From assembly GCA_028023455.1 (NCBI GenBank), contig JAQFVV010006353.1:744001-808000 (forward strand): 64,000 nt of DNA, read 5' to 3'. A model generated the notes under the pieces. The model was not told the DNA's origin, made no database searches, and saw only the letters and a program-made list of their open reading frames with translations. A program made the translations under genes and the position numbers. Positions 34,478 through 43,737 of the stretch are shown in pieces. Numbering within the stretch: position 1 is the first letter of the stretch; each line of letters begins with the position of its first letter. This stretch comes from Epiperipatus broadwayi (lineage: Eukaryota > Onychophora > Udeonychophora > Euonychophora > Peripatidae).

Positions 34478-34537
34478 ATAATCACCAATGTAAGTATTTC
34501 GTGCTAAAGCAGCACTCATCAGTTGGACCAGATTATC
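34478..34537 (-). ncRNA. Hammerhead ribozyme (type I), copy 2, best-preserved core
   Basis: Minus strand: outer stem I GATAATC with GATTATT, inner stem I CCAA/TTGG, CTGATGA (34522-34516), stem II GTGCT/AGCAC with loop GCTTT, GAAA intact. The base before the cleavage site is C instead of U, which should weaken the A15.1-U16.1 pair and cleavage. Confidence 0.8.
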
Positions 34538-34834
34538 ATCTCCCACACATTTACATAATCAGTGTTCAGTTGAAAGTCTGAGTTCAAATCCCTTATATTT
34601 AAGTTTAGAGCATACATTCTGTATACATCAACTCTCACAGACCATGCTTAAATCAGGGCTTGAGTCTATTGGGTGTCTGATGTTATAATCAAATATTATA
34701 AATTCTTAACGGGAGAGTGCGCATAGATTTATAATATTTAAGAAATAGCTTCATTATGGGAGATTGACTTCCGTTTGAATTATTTCAAAGTTTTCAGTGC
34801 TTTATAATAATAGGTTTATATTTTCGTTATAAAT

Positions 34835-35652
34835 AAGCCGTTGATGCTATTCGTTTCAATAACTGATAGAATTTTAATTAGAAAATTTTCAAGATATAAA
34901 AATATTTTTAAAAAATAAAAATAAATTTTAATAATTTTTAATTCTAATTATAAAACATGGAAAAAACGATAAAATTATCTAGTTCTTAAAACAGCAAGTG
35001 TAAAATTGCGAAATAAGTACAGTACTCATTAAAAAACATGTCCGGGGGGGGGCTTCATAATTTTATAAATAAAACTAAAACTTCCTTCAATGTCGTAAGT
35101 TCTCTACAGGTTGTAATGAACAATAAGATATTTCAAAAGTCACGATTAAAAAAAAATGAATCATGTAAATATCTCAGGTTTTTATCGTAAATTCTTTCCA
35201 CATGATTATGACAAAAACAAAAGGTAAGTTAATTTGGGGGGCGGGGGCGGAGATACTAAGTTCGACTTTGCAGATGGGCAACAACCAGCCTATTACTGAT
35301 GCCATATATGGCTCTCACCACATGCTGTCGTTTCCAGTATTTACTTAAGTTTCTTATAAAATCCCTTCCCCTCATTTTTTAATCATCGAATTCATTATGT
35401 TTTTCATACATAAATTTTCCTTCTACAAAGTTGATAGTTTATCATCTGTCTTCTATTTTGTTTACTATCTATCTCAGTAATTCAAAGCTTTTTATCCTTT
35501 TTATTTCATTCCTAAAATAATGCCGCTACTGCCGCATATTTATCATTTTCATTGGACATTGGACACCAACTCTTACGTAAAATGTCTTTATAAATTCACT
35601 TATTACTTTATTCTTAACAAACCTGAAATGTTTTATCCAATATTTTTATATA
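34835..35652. other. Unannotated stretch with G-runs
   Basis: Two G-runs stand out from the AT-rich background: G9-10 at about 35042-35051 and GGGGGGCGGGGGCGG near 35236-35250. No gene found. Confidence 0.45.
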
Positions 35653-35806
35653 TCATAAGTATTTTACTCACTCATAAAGAAAATGTTTTGTTTTAAAATT
35701 TCAATATATAGTTGAGTTTGAGCCAGTTAGGCTGAAAGCATGCTTAGCTATATATTGAAAGTTTAAAACAAAATTGTTTATTTATAAGTTGGTAAAACAC
35801 TTATGA
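35653..35806. repeat. Hairpin repeat, about 65-bp arms
   Basis: TCATAAGTATTTTAC... on the left returns as ...GGTAAAACACTTATGA on the right, with TTTCAATATATAG/CTATATATTGAAA inside and a loop near GAGCCAGTTAGGCTG. Downstream, 35803-36078 is open for 91 codons (MIELQLIEEKKVNNFRIKDD...); I do not recognise it and give it no gene call. Confidence 0.7.
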
Positions 35807-36077
35807 TAGAATTACAATTAATAGAAGAAAAAAAAGTAAATAATTTTAGAATTAAAGATGATCCTAATTTTGCCACTATTGAACCAGGATTGAAACCTAC
35901 ATCATGTCCAATATCAGCACAAGTTTTTGTAATAATATTTTTAAGCCTTATTTTGAATCAAAACAATCTAACTGAAATCCATTTTTATCACTTGGAGTTT
36001 TTCATATGCAAAAACAATTTTTGTGTACTTTTAAAATCACATATTCATAATGCAGTACTTTTCATCTATATTTCTTA

Positions 36078-37045
36078 ACAGAGGCAAAACTCCATATAGT
36101 AGCACCACTCAGTGCAAGCCAGAGCAATCAATGAATGCAGGAATGCTTGTACATAAAATCCCTATCTAGTGACTACTCATTCAATATCCACATATTAGTT
36201 TCTAGCTTGTGGCCTTCATCAGTGAGAAGTTTTGGATCTGACAGCACTGCACCAGGATCTAATGCAACCTCCAGAAACTAGCTTTTACCTTATTAGCTAA
36301 CTGTAAAGTAAATCCAAAGTTAAAACAATAATCCTTTTCAATTAAAGCTTATTAGTTTTTATAATTCTATAGATCTGAACTCAATTCAGCATTTATACTT
36401 TTTGGTGTCTTGGGTGCTTTAATAACCATAGTCATTATAATTCTTTGGGCAGGATTGGTATTAAATCATTAAACATCACATAGTAACCATTTTTTATGCT
36501 TACACCAGCTGTTTATATAGAGGTAAAACTCTACATACAGTAGTGCCATTCAGTGGAAGCCAGAGTAATCAATGGCTGCTGGAAGGTTTGTGTGTAAAAT
36601 CTCTATCTATTGCCTATTCGTCCAATATCCCCAGACTTGTTTCTAGCTTGTGGCCTTCATCAGTAAGAAGCCTTGGATATGAGAGCACTTCACCTACATC
36701 TTAAGGCTCTTCACTGATGAAGACCACAACCTAAAATCTAGTCTGGGAATATTGGATGAGTAGGCACTAGATAGGTATTTTATGCACAAACCTTCCTGCA
36801 TCCATTGATTAGTCTGACATGCACTGATGAAGGCCACAAGCTAGAAACTAGTCTGGGAATATTGGATGAGTAGGTACTAGATAGGTATTTTATGCACAAA
36901 CCTTCCTGCATCCATTTATTAGTCTGACATGCACTGAGTGATGTTACTGTATGGATAGTTTCCCTCTGTGTAAACAACTTATGTAAGCATAAAGAATGTT
37001 AGCATAAAGAATGGTGATCATGTGATGTTTAGTGGTTTATATTAT
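36078..37045. mobile_element. Palindromic SINE (family 1), copy g, multimeric
   Basis: Blocks in order: inverted tail (GAGGCAAAACTCCATATAG), body, tRNA-like region, inverted leader (ACATCACATAGTAACC), inverted tail, two tandem tail units (36712-36931), then GATAGTTTCCCTC and leader GGTGATCATGTGATG. More units than any other copy. Confidence 0.75.
36712..36931 (+). repeat. Tandem duplication, 110 bp x2, in the SINE tail
   Basis: CACTGATGAAG... at 36712-36821 and 36822-36931, with a few substitutions. Confidence 0.92.
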
Positions 37046-38384
37046 ATCTTAATTCCAACCCACAACATGCTACTATTTTATTATATCTCTTTTAATATTT
37101 TAATCTATTATTATTAACCAATTATTTTAATGTTCCTTTTCAATTTCTTTACAAATAATGTCGGTTAAACTTATTCACAGATCAACTGAGTTTGAATACT
37201 GTTATTCACAAGTCAGACTCCTAAAGAAACTTGCAAACAACACCTACTTTCTCATATAAATGTCAATTAATTAATCAGATAAAAAGTGGTCCCTCTGATC
37301 TGACGTAAATGTTAAATAAACCAAGCATCACAGCGTTAAAATTATAAAACTTTTATATTGGCAGAAATTTAATTAAACCAGTCTGCCATTTCAAATAGCA
37401 AACCAGATTCAAATTTCTAGTAATTTTTTTAAATGCCCACAAATAAATCATGGCTATTGAATATGCACTGTTGAAAATATATAGAGTATTAACATGCACA
37501 AATAGAAGTCATAGTTGAATTTAACAAGAAATATGCATCACTGAGAACATATGGACTATTGACATGCATAAACAGAAACCATAGCTGAATCTAATAAGAA
37601 GAACAAGCAAGTAGAAAACTGTCAAAAGAGATGTTTCCCTCTCAAACTCAAGTTGTAGCTGAATGCAATACTATCTTCTGATTAAATATCCATGTACAAA
37701 TGTGTATATTGCTATTGTAACTAATTATTGTATACACTAACAAATTTTTGAATTCTTTATATTATTTGTAAGTTTCATTGCAGTCAGACAGAACAGATTA
37801 ACTGGAGATTAAGATGGGATTTTTTATAAGATCCATCAAATGGTTTAACCGAAGAAGAATCAGAGCGCTGGCTACGGAGCAACGGGAAGCCTAAAAAATG
37901 AAGCCATTGATTAAGCAGGTAATATGTTTTTTAAATTTGTTTTACCTAGAATTAGATTTATATTTTAAAATTGCCATGGATTATTATTTAAATTAAGGCT
38001 AACAAGATCACAGCAGAAAAATTCAAGCCTATCTTTCTGGATCGTCATTATATATGGAAAGATTTAAATTCTTCACATCTGTAAATATATTCTGACCAGT
38101 ACTGAAGTTGACCATGGGTTCTACTATCTATAAAATTTTAGCCTCACAAGCAGCCCCTATTCATCCCAGTTAACCTTTGAAAGGCAGTAGAATTATTAAC
38201 CTCATTTCTCACCAAAACCATTAATAATAATGTAGTGTTACAAATTTCATCAGTATAATCAATTTGAAAATGAAAAAGGAAATCTGGCAGAATTAAGAAA
38301 TGTTTTGGAAGAGGTACTTCAGGGTAAATTCATTTGTGGAATAATGAAACCCTCAATTAGGATCGAGCGACAGGTGGATAGTGC
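37046..38384. other. Unannotated stretch with one tandem repeat
   Basis: A 70-bp unit (ATATGCACTGTTGAAAATAT...) at 37461-37530 is repeated, diverged, at 37531-37600. Near 37830-37920 a short peptide-like stretch (LTEEESERWLRSNGKPKK) precedes CAG/GTAATA, but it is framed by stops. Confidence 0.5.
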
Positions 38385-38525
38385 AATAACATTTGACATT
38401 GTAATAACATTTGACATTGTTATTTATTAACCAGCACTCATGAGCACAATTGTTAATAAGTTTGCAACATTAATCAGTGATGATCACATGATTATGCTGT
38501 CACGATCACATGATTATGCTGTCAC
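38385..38525 (+). repeat. Two short exact tandem duplications
   Basis: AATAACATTTGACATTGT (18 bp) at 38385-38402 and 38403-38420; and a 22-bp unit GATCACATGATTATGCTG... at 38482-38503 and 38504-38525. Confidence 0.95.
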
Positions 38526-38529
38526 ATGG

Positions 38530-38935
38530 CAAATGTTTTCCGGAAGATTTGTGATGATGGTATTTTAGTTGCATTTATATATTGGACTATTGAATGTTTT
38601 TAGAAAAAATTAATTTTATTTAAATATTCCAAATACCTTCAACTGTTAGTAATGACACACATGTTAGTATATGCAGAATGTTTAGAGATGTATTGTTCTC
38701 CCCTCTTCTTCAGATGTTGCTGGCCTGACCAATGACAGTACTAGCATGGGAATCGAACCTAGACCCTTAGATTCTTGAATATTCAATTTTAAGGTGACAC
38801 TCAATATCCTGTCTCCTTCAGGTGTTGTGGCCTGACCAGTGACAGACAGTACTAGCATGGGAATCGAACCTGGACCCTTAGATTCTTGAATATTGAATTT
38901 TAAGGTAATGCTCTATCCAACTGAGCCATCATGCC
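38530..38935 (-). mobile_element. tRNA-derived SINE, partial dimer, minus strand
   Basis: Minus strand from 38935: ATGATGGCTCAGTTGG (box A), AGGTTCGATTCCCATG (box B), body CACTGGTCAGGCC..., then a second box-B region with the same AATTCAATATTCAAGAATC spacer, then CATCTGAAGAAGAGGGGAG and a tail matching the right arm of the SINE at 18424-18808. The head is clearly tRNA-like. Its box B is duplicated by a tandem repeat of about 110 bp (38690-38800 and 38801-38910). Confidence 0.85.
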
Positions 38936-39196
38936 AAAGACAACAGTCAGTAGAAATTTCATATACTTATCTATGAGGTTCCTCCTAATGCTCCTCTTTT
39001 TCCTAAGAGCAAAATTGATTATTGGTTTTCATACATTAGAAACACAAAACATGGAGTTATACTATCACTATGGAACAAAGCAAATGAAGTTTGTTCAGAA
39101 ACAAATGATTTGAAAAAAGGAAATATCTACATAGAACAAATTCTTATGAAAATTGTTTATCCATCAGCTGTTATTAAGAAAACCTTTTCTTTCAAT

Positions 39197-39286
39197 GAGT
39201 AAGCTTGTGGTTTTAAGACCTGTAGAGGTCCCTACTATCATATTTTATATGCATGTGCTTGAGGCTACAGCCTTAATGAATATTAT
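39197..39286 (+). repeat. Half copy of hairpin family 2
   Basis: GAGTAAGCTTGTGG then AAGACCTGTAGAGGTCCCTA and GAGGCTACAGCCTTAATGAA match the right arm of the element at 20611-20792. Confidence 0.75.
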
Positions 39287-39299
39287 TGGAGTATAAATA

Positions 39300-40339
39300 A
39301 GGGTTGGGTAATGGGATGTGCGATTAGTGGGTTTATGGCATCTATGTTCATTAATGACATGGAAATCAATATTATAAAAGGCAGTATACTTAAAAAAGTA
39401 CTACATTATTTTAGATATGTAGATGATAGTTTGATAATTGGTAATAAGAGGGCAATATATAAATTATATAAACAATTTAATAATAATGTTGATAATATTA
39501 GGTTTACTATGAAAGAAATTGATAATGAAATAAGGTATTTAGATATTGAAATTATTTTAAATCAAAATAATGATATTATAATTAAGCATTTTATTAAAGA
39601 TTATAAATTAAGGAAAATTATATCAATTGATTCAAAACAACCATGAATACAAAAGATGAGTGTAATTAAGAATTTTAAATATAAGAACGATAGATTTAAT
39701 ACAGATAGAAATATTGCTATGTTTCAGAAGGATAAATTTAAACAAACATATACGGGATATGGATATGCAGTGTATAGTATTGACACTATATTTTCACAAC
39801 ATGGAGTAAATAGCACGAATAATAATAGATGTAGGACTAATAAACAAAAGAAGTAGATAAAAATTTCATATTTGCCTAGTGTATATAATATATTAAATAA
39901 AAAAAGTAAAAATTATATAGATAAAAACATTAACGTGGGATGGGCTAATAGCAAAAATTTGGATAAATTGATAACTAATTGTAGGATGAAAGATGATATA
40001 AAATATAAGAGAGGAATGGTTTATAAAATTAGATGTAATTTTTGTAATATGATTTACTATACATCAAAGCAATTGGGAGAAAGAGCTAAAGAACACAATG
40101 ATGCTATTGCTAGGAAAGATGATAGATCTGCGTTACATGTTCATTATTTGCAGTACGGACATAAAATAAATTGTATTGATAATATAAGTGTTCTTGATTA
40201 TATTAAAAATGTTAATAGGCGTAAAATATATGAAACAAACTACATCATGTATAATAAAAACAACTGTATGAATATATACAAAACATCCATTAAGTTAAAT
40301 AATAAGTGGTTAATGGATAAAGAATGGATAGTTAATTAA
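39300..40339 (+). pseudogene. Penelope-like element with RT and GIY-YIG, 5'-truncated, three open segments
   Basis: Three segments, 39311-39646, 39656-39856 and 39872-40339, together form the 3' two-thirds of a PLE protein. Segment 1: GCAISGFMASMFINDMEIN (RT motif B region), FRYVDDSLIIGN (motif C), IRYLDIEI. Segment 2: linker. Segment 3: GMVYKIRCNFCNMIYY then ERAKEHNDAI and an HxxxLQYGHKIN stretch, a GIY-YIG nuclease with its Cys pair; the YIG part reads YYTS. Only a few stops or gaps of about 10-15 bp separate the segments, so decay is modest. RT motif A and the N-terminus are missing. It is a different PLE lineage from the pair at 41-43.7 kb. Confidence 0.88.
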
Positions 40340-40640
40340 TATATGTAGATATATATCCATTCAATATATATAACATAGTAATTTTGTAGTAGAATTGAAG
40401 GAAAAAATCACATAATAGATCGTGTCAGATATCCATTTGTTTATCTGTCTTCTCTCATGTATTGATATAGATGTCGCTGTATGTGCTTTAAATCGTAGAG
40501 ACATATTGAAAAGGGCAAAAAAACATAATTTGCCGAAAAAGGCTTTTATATAATAATTTTATAATTTGTAATCTTTGTTGCTTGTATATATGTATTTTTA
40601 AACATATTTGACTATTGTATTTAAATAAACAATAAGAAAA
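40340..40640 (+). mobile_element. 3' tail of the PLE at 39300
   Basis: Contains ATAGATGTCGCTGTATG, TTGAAAAGGGCAAAAA and TTTGCCGAAAAAGGCTTTTA. The same blocks make up both arms of the hairpin at 7680-8072, linking that hairpin to this PLE family. Confidence 0.65.
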
Positions 40641-41123
40641 ACCATCAAAAGAAAAAACATTGCAATTAGATATGCTCTGGATAATATTCTCTTTTACTTT
40701 TTTCCTCTCATAGAATCATAATAGTAGTCTTGTTATCAAGAATCTATGATCTCTTTAATTGTTTTGATGTTTTTAAATCAGTATCAACTTTAAGTATATT
40801 CTTAAATTTTATAAAACTTTTAGCATTATGCTTAGAAAACATTTTATTACACAAAATACTGCACGTAAAATTCAGAAAGAATATTAAAGGAAGAATAAAA
40901 TGTATGTGCTTTCAGTATAAATGGAATAAATTATTTTTCTCTTCATTAATAAAATTGTAATTATAAATATGTGATTTTTTTTCCGCATTAAATAGTGAAG
41001 CTATAAATTTTACACTAATTTATAATAGGTTTGATTAGTGCTTTTGACATTTCATGTTCGAATCTCATACTCATAGCTTTGTAAATAAAGATTGTTATGC
41101 TTTATGCAAATGTGTTTGAATTT

Positions 41124-42188
41124 TTAATTAGTCCATTGTTTAGAGAGAGCAAAACATGCCTCTCTTCTATTAATGGCATTGATGTCATTTGCTATATATA
41201 AAGCTTCCTTAACTTTTCTTTTGGTGTCATTTTTTTCTGTACAAATTATTTGGGCAGAACTAGGTTCAAATACATGGCCCGTAGCTGCTTGGTGGTCCCA
41301 GAATACTGAAGATCCTTCATTTTTATTTTTAACCCTATTGTAGACATACCTATGTTGGTAAATTCTTGTGTTCAGGTTAGCCCGAGTTTCACCATAGTAT
41401 GATGCATGGCAGCCTAATTGAGGGCATGCCATTTTATAGACCACATGAGGGGCTTGATCTTTTTCTGTTTTATCTTTAGAATTATTTATCAGTCGGTTAG
41501 TATTGGGAGGTGTTCTGAAGCTAAATTTAAAATTGTTAGACAATGTTTTTGCAATATTTGGTGTTACATTAGGTATGAAAGGAATTGTTAGGCATTTCAT
41601 ATTGTCTTTAGGCAATTTATTTCTTAGTTTTCTATAAAATATTTTTATTCTTTGATTGATTGTATTAGGTTTAAAGCCTATGTTAGTCATTTCCTTTATA
41701 TATCTGTCTATATTGTTTTTCCTATCCGCTATGTATTTACATAACTGGTGGTTTCTGAATAGGAAAGCATTCATACCTGCCCATTTATATGTGTTGGGGG
41801 TGTTAGATTTTGGGCTTGTGTAACCTCGTATGTGCAGTGGTTTAATCATCATTTTATAATCTAAGTGTGTATTCTCTCTTTTTATTAACAAGTCTAGGTA
41901 TTTTATTTCTTGTTCCTTGTTTTCCTCTGTTCTACTAAGGGTTAATCCTGAGATGGCTTGAAATTCATTTTGTATGTTAATAGTGGTGGAGGGTTTTGCT
42001 GCAATAAAAATGTCATCGACATATCGAGAGTATATGAGAGTTGGATCTGTTGTAAAATATTTTGGAAGAATTTGGCTCTTATAATGGTTTATGACAATAC
42101 TAGCAACAACTCCAATCATAGGTAGTCCCATGGGCCAACTATCATTCAAAACATACCTCCTAGAATGTTTCCCAACATAAAATTGCAT
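41124..42188 (-). CDS. PLE reverse transcriptase/GIY-YIG protein, N-truncated (left arm)
   Basis: 354 codons are open. The first 11 residues come from the spacer between arms; element homology starts at YVLNDSWPMG. Present: motif B WPMGLPMIGVVASIVIN (residues about 18-34), motif C YSRYVDDIFIA (about 53-63), IKYLDLLIKRE, and the GIY-YIG domain with VVYKMACPQLGC, SYYGET and TRIYQHR. Missing: RT motif A and everything before it. It could at most supply a nuclease. Absence of stops shows that truncation was recent. Confidence 0.8.
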   Translation of the reverse strand: MQFYVGKHSRRYVLNDSWPMGLPMIGVVASIVINHYKSQILPKYFTTDPTLIYSRYVDDIFIAAKPSTTINIQNEFQAISGLTLSRTEENKEQEIKYLDLLIKRENTHLDYKMMIKPLHIRGYTSPKSNTPNTYKWAGMNAFLFRNHQLCKYIADRKNNIDRYIKEMTNIGFKPNTINQRIKIFYRKLRNKLPKDNMKCLTIPFIPNVTPNIAKTLSNNFKFSFRTPPNTNRLINNSKDKTEKDQAPHVVYKMACPQLGCHASYYGETRANLNTRIYQHRYVYNRVKNKNEGSSVFWDHQAATGHVFEPSSAQIICTEKNDTKRKVKEALYIANDINAINRREACFALSKQWTN

Positions 42189-42265
42189 AAAGAAAACTCT
42201 CCTCTTAGATTAATGCTCGACTTTGGAGGCATCCATTATTTCCAAACTGCAAAAATGATTAATCT

Positions 42266-43570
42266 ATGGCTTATAGATTCCTGGGATTTGGAAACCACAC
42301 TGTTAAATCATCTTTTGAATTTGTGGAAAGAATAAAAAATGCTAAAATAAATTTGGAACACAAAATGACTGTATGTGATGTCAATGAACTTTATGGCTCA
42401 ATTAACAGAAAAAAATCCATTATCATCATCAAAGATGAATTAATTAAGAAAAATTATCCAAAAAAACGAATTGATTTTATAATAGAATTCTTGAAGTGGC
42501 TGGATAACAACATAGTGGCTAAATTTGAAAACAAATGGTATGTTATGAATGATGGTTGGCCCATGGGACTACCTATGAGTGGAGTTGTTGCTAGTATTGT
42601 CATAAACCATTATAAGAGCCAAATTCTTCCAAAATATTTTACAACAGATCCAACTCTCATATACTCTCGATATGTCGATGACATTTTTATTGCAGCAAAA
42701 CCCTCCACCACTATTAACATACAAAATGAATTTCAAGCCATCTCAGGATTAACCCTTAGTAGAACAGAGGAAAACAAGGAACAAGAAATAAAATACCTAG
42801 ACTTGTTAATAAAAAGAGAGAACACACACTTAGATTATAAAATGATGATTAAACCACTGCACATACGAGGTTACACAAGCCCAAAATCTAACACCCCCAA
42901 CACATATAAATGGGCAGGTATGAATGCTTTCCTATTCAGAAACCACCAGTTATGTAAATACATAGTGGATAGGAAAAACAATATAGACAGATATATAAAG
43001 GAAATGACTAACATAGGCTTTAAACCTAATACAATCAATCAAAGAATAAAAATATTTTATAGAAAACTAAGAAATAAATTGCCTAAAGACAATATGAAAT
43101 ACCTAACAATTCCTTTCATACCTAATGTAACACCAAATATTGCAAAAACATTGTCTAACAATTTTAAATTTAGCTTCAGAACACCTCCCAATACTAACCG
43201 ACTGATAAATAATTCTAAAGATAAAACAGAAAAAGATCAAGCCCCTCATGTGGTCTATAAAATGGCATGCCCTCAATTTGGCTGCCATGCATCATACTAT
43301 GGTGAAACTCGGGCTAACCTGAACACAAGAATTTACCAACATAGGTATGTCTACAATAGGGTTAAAAATAAAAATGAAGGATCTTCAGTATTCTGGGACC
43401 ACCAAGCAGCTACGGGCCATGTATTTGAACCTAGTTCTGCCCAAATAATTTGTACAGAAAAAAATGACGCCAAAAGAAAAGTTAAGGAAGCTTTATATAT
43501 AGCAAATGACATCAATGCCATTAATAGAAGAGAGGCATGTTTTGCTCTCTCTAAACAATGGACTAATTAA
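42266..43570 (+). CDS. PLE reverse transcriptase/GIY-YIG protein (right arm)
   Basis: 434 residues from ATG 42266; homology continues upstream in another frame (RLMLDFGG near 42210), so a frameshift, and probably loss of the true N-terminus, precedes this start. RT: motif A VCDVNELYGSI (37-47), motif B WPMGLPMSGVVAS (98-110), motif C RYVDDIF (135-141), IKYLDLLI (175-182). GIY-YIG at about 328-425: VVYK, Cys pair C335/C340, YYGET (344-348), R355, H359 and E408. Typical PLE proteins are longer, by roughly 200-300 residues at the N-terminus. The catalytic Asp pairs of RT and the nuclease residues are intact. Confidence 0.88.
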   Translation: MAYRFLGFGNHTVKSSFEFVERIKNAKINLEHKMTVCDVNELYGSINRKKSIIIIKDELIKKNYPKKRIDFIIEFLKWLDNNIVAKFENKWYVMNDGWPMGLPMSGVVASIVINHYKSQILPKYFTTDPTLIYSRYVDDIFIAAKPSTTINIQNEFQAISGLTLSRTEENKEQEIKYLDLLIKRENTHLDYKMMIKPLHIRGYTSPKSNTPNTYKWAGMNAFLFRNHQLCKYIVDRKNNIDRYIKEMTNIGFKPNTINQRIKIFYRKLRNKLPKDNMKYLTIPFIPNVTPNIAKTLSNNFKFSFRTPPNTNRLINNSKDKTEKDQAPHVVYKMACPQFGCHASYYGETRANLNTRIYQHRYVYNRVKNKNEGSSVFWDHQAATGHVFEPSSAQIICTEKNDAKRKVKEALYIANDINAINRREACFALSKQWTN

Positions 43571-43737
43571 AAATTCAAACACATTTGCATAAAGCATAAC
43601 AATCTTTATTTACAAAGCTATGAGTATGAGATTCGAACATGAAATCTCGAAAGCACTAAGCAAACCTATTATAAATTAGTGTAAAATTTATAGCTTCACT
43701 ATTTAATGCGTAAAAAAAAGTTGCATATTTATAATTA

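Larger units (their letters stand above)
33720..34834 (-). mobile_element. Inverted-repeat element enclosing two tandem hammerhead repeats
   Basis: Arms of about 115 bp, 33730-33845 and 34704-34817, are inverted copies (CAAACGGAAGTCAATCTC ... GAGATTGACTTCCGTTTG type). TTATAAAT at 33720-33727 and 34827-34834 may be an 8-bp target duplication. Between the arms, the unit starting AAATATTTGAAATACAGGC occurs at 33883 and 34340, so two units about 457 bp apart lie in direct tandem on the minus strand, each with a hammerhead. Each unit carries a tRNA-like B box (minus strand ATTCAAATCCCC or GTTCAAATCCCC). At 33853-33877 a 12-bp-arm palindrome AAACTTAAGTGA/TCACTTAAGTTT is present. Confidence 0.75.
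40958..43737. mobile_element. Two Penelope-like copies joined head to head (palindrome)
   Basis: The left arm (40958-42153, minus) and right arm (about 42205-43737, plus) are inverted copies that agree from tail to RT motif B; the right arm extends further 5'. The two arms differ by about seven residues over 340. The outermost shared blocks are TAATTATAAATAT on both sides. Only about 50 bp separate the arms. Both tails carry a B box-like ATGTTCGAATCTC on the strand opposite to the coding strand. Confidence 0.92.

Noticed and set aside
35042-35250. G-quadruplex or regulatory element at the G-runs
   Set aside because: Only two separate runs; no surrounding gene or conserved context to support a function.
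35803-36078. 91-residue open frame after the hairpin at 35653-35806
   Set aside because: No recognised domain, and its C-terminal half is low-complexity. Not called as a gene.
37830-37920. SAP-like peptide (EEESERWLRSNGKPKK) before a GT splice donor
   Set aside because: Every frame across the supposed exon has stops, and the motif needs a frameshift to continue.
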